Below are positions 1 to 4,052 of a DNA stretch of 5,575 bases, one piece after another. The DNA is from Verrucomicrobiales bacterium (GTDB lineage: Bacteria; Verrucomicrobiota; Verrucomicrobiia; Verrucomicrobiales; Verrucomicrobiaceae), in the NCBI GenBank assembly GCA_003453085.1, contig DMMK01000114.1, forward strand, positions 1-5,575, in the 5' to 3' direction. Below the pieces are notes generated by a model, which was not told the origin of the DNA, did no database searches, and saw only the letters and a list, made by a program, of their open reading frames with translations. The position numbers and the translations under genes were made by a program. The number at the start of each line of letters is the position of its first letter. Position 1 is the first letter of the stretch.

Positions 1-652
1 GGATCAGGGTGCTGTCGTCCTTGGGATCGCGCATGACACCGCGCACATCGCTCAGGAAAATCAGTTTGGTTGCTTTCAGCCGGGTGGCCAACGCACAGGC
101 GGCCAGGTCGGCGTTGACATTGAGGGTCTTGCCGCTGGCCAGCTCGCGGGCCACGGGGGAGACGACGGGGACAAACTCACCCGCCACGGCCGCCTGGATG
201 AGGCCCAGCCTGCAGTCGTTCACTTCGCCCACCCAGCCGAGATCGCCCTTCATCTTGTCGCCCGTGAAAACCTCAGTGCCGGGCACTCCCACGGCCTTGC
301 CGCCAAAGGCATTGATCTTGTTGACGATTTCCGGGTTGATCACGCGGGCCAGCGTCTGCTCCACGATTTTGATCGTCTCCTCATCGGTCACGCGCATGCC
401 ATTGATGAACTTGGCCTCCAGGCCGCTGTCCTTCATCGCCTTGGAGATGGCCTTGCCACCGCCATGCACGATCACCGGGTTGATGCCCACGGCTTCCAGA
501 AAGACCACGTCCTTCAGGAAGGTGTCCACCACCGCCGGGTCTTCCATCGCGCTGCCACCCACCTTGATCAGAAAGGTGCAGCCTCGGAAACCCTGCATGT
601 ATGGAAGGGCTTCGAGGAGGACATCGGCTTTCTGGATCTGGGTCTCGTTCAT
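1..652 (-). CDS. argB: Acetylglutamate kinase (N-acetyl-L-glutamate 5-phosphotransferase), 3' end cut by window edge
   Basis: This enzyme phosphorylates N-acetyl-L-glutamate with ATP, the second step of arginine synthesis, in the cytoplasm. The visible 217 residues read without interruption from ATG at 652. They show the amino-acid-kinase signatures in order: phosphate-binding lysine and glycine loop (K30-V-G-G-S34), the substrate loop H63-G-G-G66, the N-acetylglutamate-binding region F-I-N-G-M-R-V-T-D (82-90), the N-V-N-A-D segment (178-182) and the nucleotide-side L-S-D-V-R-G-V segment (200-206). Family members are usually about 290-300 residues, so roughly 75 C-terminal residues lie outside the window. 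The 29 residues before K30 include a helix with V-L-L-E-A-L-P-Y, the N-terminal helix typical of hexameric, arginine-inhibited kinases such as that of Thermotoga; feedback inhibition by arginine is therefore inferred. No strong Shine-Dalgarno sequence precedes the start. Whether other arg genes follow downstream cannot be seen. The identification is secure. Confidence 0.97.
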   Translation of the reverse strand, partial: MNETQIQKADVLLEALPYMQGFRGCTFLIKVGGSAMEDPAVVDTFLKDVVFLEAVGINPVIVHGGGKAISKAMKDSGLEAKFINGMRVTDEETIKIVEQTLARVINPEIVNKINAFGGKAVGVPGTEVFTGDKMKGDLGWVGEVNDCRLGLIQAAVAGEFVPVVSPVARELASGKTLNVNADLAACALATRLKATKLIFLSDVRGVMRDPKDDSTLI

Positions 653-747
653 TGGCAAAGGGGGAAAGGTGGGAAGGATAGGCACCCAGGCGCAGCGTCA
701 AGCACTTCAACGGGAAATTTCTGAAAAAAATCCGCCATGTTGTCAGA
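653..747. promoter_or_regulatory. Divergent intergenic spacer with weak promoter-like pair for argB
   Basis: These 95 bases separate two divergently oriented genes and must hold the 5' signals of both unless the rightward gene has a remote promoter. On the minus strand TTGACG (701-696) and TATCCT (680-675) are separated by 15 bases, a short spacing, and would start a transcript about 16 bases before the argB start. A purine-rich run lies at 659-678 and an A7 tract at 724-730. No convincing promoter or Shine-Dalgarno site was found for the rightward gene. The promoter assignment is tentative. Confidence 0.25.
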
Positions 748-1056
748 GTGGCCTCGACTCCTTTTTCACTCGTCAGCCCCGCCAAGATCTGGTTCATTGG
801 CCCCATGCTCTATACCGTCGGCCTCCTTTTGCTTTGCGTACTCTGGGGGCTGCTGTGCATGCGTATTTACGCTCTCATTTCGCGGGAGAACACCTTGCAG
901 CGTCGCCTCATCGCCATCGGTGCTGGACTGGGAGCCGGGCTCATTTATGTAGTCGGCAGCATCCTCATCTCCCTGGTGAAGGCCCCCTCGTTCGTGGATC
1001 TGCCTCCGCCGGTGGAAAAGGTGGAAGCGGTCAAAATCAGCCCCAAAGCGAAGTGA
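748..1056 (+). CDS. Small predicted two-helix membrane protein of unknown function
   Basis: I do not recognise this family. The 102-residue product has two hydrophobic segments, about residues 15-38 (rich in Leu, with Cys30 and Cys37) and about 54-77 (Gly/Ile/Leu rich). They are joined by a basic loop containing R-I-Y-A-L-I-S-R and L-Q-R-R. By the positive-inside rule the loop is cytoplasmic and both ends face outward. The C-terminal tail is Pro/Val/Lys rich (from about K78) and soluble. The start used is GTG at 748; an in-frame ATG at 805 would give an 83-residue version with a shorter first helix. Neither start has a clear ribosome-binding site. Codon choice resembles the neighbouring genes and the hydrophobic pattern is coherent, which argues for a real gene. 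It is divergent from argB and convergent with the next gene, so the context gives no functional hint. Confidence 0.55.
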   Translation: MASTPFSLVSPAKIWFIGPMLYTVGLLLLCVLWGLLCMRIYALISRENTLQRRLIAIGAGLGAGLIYVVGSILISLVKAPSFVDLPPPVEKVEAVKISPKAK

Positions 1057-1062
1057 CCCGCA

Positions 1063-1089
1063 GGGGTACGCCGCACGGCATTCCACCCC
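1063..1089. terminator. Possible hairpin in convergent gap
   Basis: In the 43-base gap between two convergent stop codons, GGGGT (1063-1067) can pair with ACCCC (1085-1089), with an inner GCC/GGC stem closing a GCAC loop. The internal loop is asymmetric (2 against 5 bases) and no T-run follows on either strand, so this is at best a weak bidirectional, non-classical terminator. Confidence 0.25.
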
Positions 1090-1099
1090 AAGCCCCTCT

Positions 1100-2275
1100 T
1101 CACTCCACTCGTATGCCGAACGGGAACGTCTGGATGGTGCCCTGCCTTTTGATCTGGACGAACAGCTTGTAAAATCCAGTCTGGGGCGGGTTAAAGCTGA
1201 ACCGGATCTCCGGCCCCTCATCATCCCGGGGCCCTTCTGGATGGACGTGCAGCAGCGTGCGGAAGTCTTCATGGATTCCCACGATGTGTGCCTGGGCTTC
1301 CATGTAAGTCTCCAGATCCGTTACCACTTGGCCCTCCACCTCTGAGATTTTCAGGTTGGCCCGGTTGATGGCTTTGGCTCTAGGCGGAGACTCGGTTATC
1401 CAGCTCATCTGCGCGCTCATCCTCGCTGTTTTGACTGCGAGGGCTGTTTGCTTCTCAGCAACTGCACCCGGGATGGCTGGAAGGGAGATCTGGTTCATCG
1501 CAAATTCCTCCCGCCCGGTTTCTTTCGACACCGCATTGATCCACAGCCGGTAGGGCTGATTGAAGCGCGGGACAAAGGTCAGCTCCCATTCTCCAGGCTT
1601 GCCGGTGGGCACAGGATGTTCGTGATGGTAGTCCGTCAGCGACTGCTCACAAATGATCGCATGCAGCAGCGCGCCGTGGGTCAAAAGCAGGTCTGCCTCC
1701 GTCACGGGGCGCAGGTCCTTGAGGTGTACCATTTGAAACTTCAGGCGCAGGGGCTGGCCGGGCACCAGTTCCGTCATCGGCTCCATCTGGATATGTAGGA
1801 TGGGTTTTACTGGCGGTAAAAGATGGGCAAATCGCTCCGTGGACATCAGGGCCTCGTCCGGGAACTGCGCAGCGGCCAGCTTCAGCACATCCTTCAGTTC
1901 CATCCATCTTTCTTCCAGACTCCGGACCTCGCCCTCATGGGCCAGTCGCATCATCTCATCCCTGAGGCTTTCCGCCGAACGGAGGCTGCGTTGCAGGGTC
2001 TTTTGACGGCGGCCCACCACCATGATGGCGTTTTTTTCCATGAAGCGCAGATGCACCAGGATGGCTGTCGTTTTGGCGGCAAAGGCGTCCGTCTTCCGTT
2101 CAGCCACCAGTGACTCAGCCTCATTTTGCATGAGGGCGATCTTCGTCCAGGCATCCCCCACCGTCACCACATCGGCACCGCAGACCATCACGGCGGGCCC
2201 CTCGGCAGCTGCAGTGAAAGCCAGGGCTAGCCAGCCGACTAACCAAATGTTGGAAAGATTCACGAAATAGCTCAT
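1100..2275 (-). CDS. Exported protein with helical domain and two His-rich, copper-associated beta domains
   Basis: The product is 391 residues from ATG at 2275. The start was chosen because it puts a signal peptide first (hydrophobic core about residues 9-24, likely cleavage after A-A-A); a longer reading frame back to 2398 would run antisense into the divergent gene. Residues about 40-150 are strongly helical and charged. Two beta-type regions follow. The first (about 163-262) has H200, H205 and the cluster H217-H218-x-H220-P, then P-Y-R-L-W. The second (about 303-391) has A-Q-A-H330, H335 and L-H343-V-H345-P, then F-Y-K-L-F and a closing F-G-I-R-V strand. This H-x(n)-F/Y-x-H-x-H-P pattern followed by a G-x-Y-x-L-F strand is familiar from FixH/YtkA-like secreted proteins found near heavy-metal genes, so metal binding outside the membrane is inferred, not shown. 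The divergent SCO gene supports a copper role. There is no lipobox. The gene is clear; the precise function is uncertain. Confidence 0.85.
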   Translation of the reverse strand: MSYFVNLSNIWLVGWLALAFTAAAEGPAVMVCGADVVTVGDAWTKIALMQNEAESLVAERKTDAFAAKTTAILVHLRFMEKNAIMVVGRRQKTLQRSLRSAESLRDEMMRLAHEGEVRSLEERWMELKDVLKLAAAQFPDEALMSTERFAHLLPPVKPILHIQMEPMTELVPGQPLRLKFQMVHLKDLRPVTEADLLLTHGALLHAIICEQSLTDYHHEHPVPTGKPGEWELTFVPRFNQPYRLWINAVSKETGREEFAMNQISLPAIPGAVAEKQTALAVKTARMSAQMSWITESPPRAKAINRANLKISEVEGQVVTDLETYMEAQAHIVGIHEDFRTLLHVHPEGPRDDEGPEIRFSFNPPQTGFYKLFVQIKRQGTIQTFPFGIRVE

Positions 2276-2328
2276 TCCCTGGGTCAATCGTATTGACAAG
2301 ACCCATCCATCACACAATCTCGTGCCAA
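2276..2328. promoter_or_regulatory. Divergent promoter region with perfect palindrome GTCAAT-CGT-ATTGAC
   Basis: The 53 bases between the two divergent exported-protein genes contain a perfect inverted repeat at 2283-2297 (6-base arms, 3-base spacer). It is overlapped by a second one: TGGGTC (2280-2285) with GACCCA (2300-2305). The right arm contains the consensus -35 hexamer TTGACA (2293-2298) for the rightward operon; the opposite strand offers TTGTCA (2299-2294). No good -10 was found at the standard distance on either strand, and the spacer leaves almost no room for leader sequence, so transcripts may be leaderless or nearly so. A symmetric site placed where it could block both promoters suggests a shared dimeric regulator. 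The repeat is seen directly; its role is inferred. Confidence 0.5.
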
Positions 2329-2790
2329 ATGCCAATGTGGAAAATAACCCTGGCCCTGAGTTTGCTCGCCGCGCCTTTGTCCGCATGCAGGCTGCCATTT
2401 GAGCCCACCCTGGAGGCCGCTACGGCCAAGGCCGTTGCCCGTGACCTGCCGATTTTGATGCTGTTTACCGGCTCCGACTGGAGCCTTCGCAGTGTTACCT
2501 TGGACAAGGAACTTTTGGAAAACCAGGCGATCGAAAAGATCCTCGAGACCTCCTTCATTTTGATGATGGTGGACTTTCCTCAGCGAGTGAAGCTGGCGGC
2601 CACGCAACAAAGCACCAACACTGCTCTCGCCGAAAAATTCCAGGTTTCCCATTTTCCAACCTTGATCTCTCTGCGTCCTGATGGCAGCGAGATCGGTCGC
2701 TTGGAGTTTCACGCCGCGACCGTTGATTCCATGGCTAAAACCTTGAAAGGCTGGCTCTCCCAGGCCGGGAAAACAGGGCAGGGGAACTGA
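2329..2790 (+). CDS. Exported thioredoxin-fold protein lacking both active-site cysteines (possible lipoprotein)
   Basis: The 153-residue product starts at ATG 2329 (M-P-M-W-K) or ATG 2335; an upstream TTG at 2293 is less likely because it lies inside the palindrome and would spoil the signal peptide. Residues 5-19 form a hydrophobic signal, and L17-S-A-C20 fits a lipobox, so the mature protein may be lipid-anchored at C20. The body matches secreted thioredoxin-like proteins: P-I-L-M-L-F-T-G-S-D-W (41-51), then S52-L-R-S55 exactly where C-x-x-C normally stands, and the cis-proline loop V-S-H-F-P110-T. Both cysteines are replaced by serine and no Cys remains apart from C20, so disulfide exchange is not expected. 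It may instead bind, chaperone or dock to its neighbour. It is the first gene of an operon: its stop lies one base before the SCO start, and a Shine-Dalgarno for that gene lies in its last codons. Confidence 0.85.
   Translation: MPMWKITLALSLLAAPLSACRLPFEPTLEAATAKAVARDLPILMLFTGSDWSLRSVTLDKELLENQAIEKILETSFILMMVDFPQRVKLAATQQSTNTALAEKFQVSHFPTLISLRPDGSEIGRLEFHAATVDSMAKTLKGWLSQAGKTGQGN
2780..2786 (+). promoter_or_regulatory. Shine-Dalgarno-like site for the SCO gene
   Basis: AGGGGAA lies inside the end of the preceding coding sequence, 5 bases before the ATG at 2792. It is one of the few recognisable ribosome-binding sites in the window, and it supports that start and translational linkage of the two genes. 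Confidence 0.5.
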
Positions 2791-2791
2791 G

Positions 2792-3640
2792 ATGCGGCCA
2801 TTCCCTTTCATCACCCTCGTTCTCTTCTTCTCCCTTCTGCTGCATGCTGCGGAGGAGAAGCGCCAATACCAAGTCCTGGGCACCATTCGGGAACTGCATC
2901 CCGAGAGCCGGGAAATGATCATCAAACATGAAGCCATCCCGGGTTACATGGATGCCATGGTCATGCCTTTCACGGTCAAAGAAGACCGTTGGTTCAAGGA
3001 AGTCCGACCAGGGGATGAAGTTCGCTTCAGCCTCGAAGTCACTCCCAAGGAAGATCACATCAGCAAGTTTGAGATCCTGCGTCGAGGTCAGCCCCAGCCG
3101 TTTGCTGCCAAGACGAAGGTGACCAAGATCAAGGTGGGATCCACACTCTCCCTGGCTGGCCTCCCAATGAAGGACCAGGATGGCCGGGATTTCGATGCCT
3201 CCACGCTTGCGGGTCGGTCTGTGGTGCTCAGCTTCTTCTTCACCCGCTGTCCATCCCCTGAAATGTGTCCGTTGCTGGTGGCAAAATTGGGAGCCCTTCA
3301 AAAAGCCCTCAAAGCCCGTGCTGGCGAGGGTGCGCCTACGGTCACCCTTCTCTGCATCACCATAGATCCCCTCAATGACACCCCCAAGGTGCTGAAAAGT
3401 TACGCCAAAGCCTGCCAGGCAGACCCGAAGCTCTGGCGATTCCTCACCGGCTCACTGCCAGACATTCGCAGCTTGGCCTCCCGTTGTGGAGCTGATTTTT
3501 GGGAGGACGGAGGTCTCATCAACCACACTTTACGCACTTTGGTGATTGATCCAGACGGCAAAGTCCGGCGTCTTTACACAGACAATCGCTGGACTTCCGA
3601 GGACCTGATTGAAGCCATTGCGGAGCGTGAAAAACGCTGA
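2792..3640 (+). CDS. Exported CusF-like/SCO1-SenC fusion, copper chaperone or thiol-redox protein
   Basis: SCO proteins deliver copper to, or reduce the cysteines of, the CuA site of cytochrome c oxidase and act outside the cytoplasmic membrane. The 282-residue product has a signal peptide (hydrophobic 6-17, likely cleavage near H-A-A20). A CusF-like domain follows (about 26-97) with H46-E-A-I-P-G-Y-M53-D-A-M56-V-M58-P-F, the Met/His motif that binds Cu(I). The SCO thioredoxin-fold domain (about 115-282) has F-F-F-T-R-C153-P-x4-C159-P, D192-P-x-x-D196-T-P and the conserved H245 in I-N-H-T-L-R-T. Cys153, Cys159 and His245 form the expected copper ligands. Five residues separate the cysteines instead of the three of classical SCO1; a spacing of this kind is familiar from a bacterial SCO subgroup. 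It is cotranscribed with the redox-dead thioredoxin-fold gene just upstream (one base between stop and start). No cox genes lie in the window, so oxidase assembly versus copper tolerance remains open. Confidence 0.93.
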   Translation: MRPFPFITLVLFFSLLLHAAEEKRQYQVLGTIRELHPESREMIIKHEAIPGYMDAMVMPFTVKEDRWFKEVRPGDEVRFSLEVTPKEDHISKFEILRRGQPQPFAAKTKVTKIKVGSTLSLAGLPMKDQDGRDFDASTLAGRSVVLSFFFTRCPSPEMCPLLVAKLGALQKALKARAGEGAPTVTLLCITIDPLNDTPKVLKSYAKACQADPKLWRFLTGSLPDIRSLASRCGADFWEDGGLINHTLRTLVIDPDGKVRRLYTDNRWTSEDLIEAIAEREKR

Positions 3641-3768
3641 ATGAGGGCTTATCGGTTCGTTGACTAGCCTTGTAGGAAAAGTGGAATATTTTGAGGATTG
3701 GCGGAGCCGCTATTTGTCGCGATTGATTCAATTTTTCTGGGCTTGATTAGCTTCAATCGGGCAATTTG

Positions 3769-3809
3769 AACGGATTGATAAATGATTAAACATTCAGATT
3801 TAATCCGTT
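3769..3809. repeat. 8-base perfect inverted repeat AACGGATT...AATCCGTT
   Basis: The arms at 3769-3776 and 3802-3809 are exactly complementary around a 25-base centre, which itself contains AATG (3781-3784) pairing with CATT (3791-3794). The same arm core, AACGGA/TCCGTT, recurs in the hairpin at 4012-4031, 243 bases to the right. Confidence 0.6.
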
Positions 3810-3821
3810 GTATTAATATAA

Positions 3822-3830
3822 TGATATAAT
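3822..3830 (+). promoter_or_regulatory. Consensus extended -10 promoter element TGATATAAT
   Basis: TATAAT at 3825-3830 is preceded by TG one base upstream, the sigma-70 extended -10 form that can work without a good -35; indeed nothing convincing lies at 3799-3807. A start near 3837 would give a leader of about 215 bases to the ATG at 4053 and place the palindrome at 3830-3848 on the start site. In an AT-rich region a chance match is possible. Confidence 0.45.
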
Positions 3831-3848
3831 TTGAAGCGCTTATTCAAA
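3830..3848. repeat. Inverted repeat TTTGAA-N7-TTCAAA
   Basis: Perfect 6-base arms (3830-3835 and 3843-3848) directly adjoin the extended -10 and overlap the predicted transcription start. The centre carries an independent 8-base palindrome AAGCGCTT (3834-3841). The position fits an operator; no regulator gene is visible nearby. Confidence 0.45.
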
Positions 3849-3865
3849 CGGGCGAGATGGATTTT

Positions 3866-3883
3866 GAGTCTAAACTTGGACTC
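3866..3883 (+). terminator. Hairpin GAGTCTA-AACT-TGGACTC followed by short T-run
   Basis: A 7-base-pair stem (one G-T pair) closes a 4-base loop, with flanking TT/AA able to extend it across a two-base bulge; CCTTTTAT follows from 3889. Just beyond, CAACT (3900-3904) pairs with AGTTG (3912-3916), followed at once by TTTTATCTTTT. Either could be a weak intrinsic terminator for the SCO operon, or leader structure if transcription starts near 3837. GC content of the stems is low. Confidence 0.35.
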
Positions 3884-3961
3884 TCAAGCCTTTTATAATC
3901 AACTGATTGTGAGTTGTTTTATCTTTTGGTCTCAGGCGCTGCTTTATACAGTTAAGAAAAA

Positions 3962-3990
3962 TTAATCATATATTGTCCATATTTGATTAA
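3962..3990. repeat. 7-base inverted repeat TTAATCA...TGATTAA
   Basis: The perfect arms (3962-3968, 3984-3990) are separated by 15 bases and followed by a T-rich stretch (ATAATTTTTATTT). The pairing is almost entirely A-T, so as RNA it would be weak; as DNA it could be a protein-binding site just upstream of the second promoter candidate. Confidence 0.35.
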
Positions 3991-4011
3991 ATAATTTTTA
4001 TTTCGTATTAA
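3983..4011 (+). promoter_or_regulatory. Candidate promoter TTGATT-N17-TATTAA
   Basis: The hexamers at 3983-3988 and 4006-4011 each match the sigma-70 consensus at four of six positions with the ideal 17-base spacing. A start around 4018 would give a leader of about 35 bases and fall inside the hairpin at 4012-4031. It is an alternative to the extended -10 at 3822-3830. Confidence 0.4.
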
Positions 4012-4031
4012 AACGGAATTGATCTTCCGTT
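4012..4031. repeat. 7-base hairpin AACGGAA-TTGATC-TTCCGTT before surface-protein gene
   Basis: The perfect 7-base arms (4012-4018, 4025-4031) have a 6-base loop and end 21 bases before the ATG at 4053. The arms resemble those of the repeat at 3769-3809, and TCCGTTGT is repeated exactly at 3804-3811 and 4026-4033. Position suggests an operator at the start site or a leader stem near the ribosome-binding region. Confidence 0.55.
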
Positions 4032-4052
4032 GTTCCTACACAAGTCTTCCGC

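Larger units (their letters stand above)
3641..4052. other. AT-rich intergenic region dense in inverted repeats
   Basis: No credible gene was found in these 412 bases. Counting bases by hand, 3721-4020 is about 30% GC (90 of 300), with 3961-4020 as low as 17%, far below the flanking genes. The region holds at least six inverted repeats, including ATTGA-T-TCAAT (3722-3732), a pair of related hairpins, terminator-like stems and two promoter candidates, listed separately where notable. It must contain the end of the SCO transcript and the promoter of the large surface-protein gene. Short motifs recur: TGATTAAA at 3783 and 3984, and TCCGTTGT at 3804 and 4026. Confidence 0.7.

Noticed and set aside
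9..1172. 387-codon open frame on the plus strand
   Set aside because: It is antisense to argB for over half its length and runs out of frame through the small membrane-protein gene; the product is low-complexity Ser/Thr/Arg with no domain, whereas argB opposite has all family motifs.
2276..2398. 41-residue N-terminal extension of the leftward His-rich protein
   Set aside because: It is basic and unstructured, would bury the signal peptide and would overlap the start of the divergent gene antisense; the ATG at 2275 is better.
2284..3301. Long minus-strand frames opposite the thioredoxin-fold and SCO genes
   Set aside because: They are antisense to genes with intact conserved motifs and encode compositionally odd Arg/Gly/His-rich products.
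3660..3689. TTGACT...GAATAT promoter-like pair just after the SCO stop
   Set aside because: The 18-base spacing and weak -10 are unremarkable, and it lies over 360 bases from the next gene; better candidates exist nearer.
3769..4031. MITE or insertion-sequence remnant
   Set aside because: Outer arms match for only about 6 bases in the inverted orientation (AACGGA), no target-site duplication was seen and there is no transposase fragment.
3641..4052. CRISPR array, tRNA or rRNA in the AT-rich gap
   Set aside because: No regularly spaced repeats, no cloverleaf-like arms or TTC-loop motif and no rRNA-like sequence were found.
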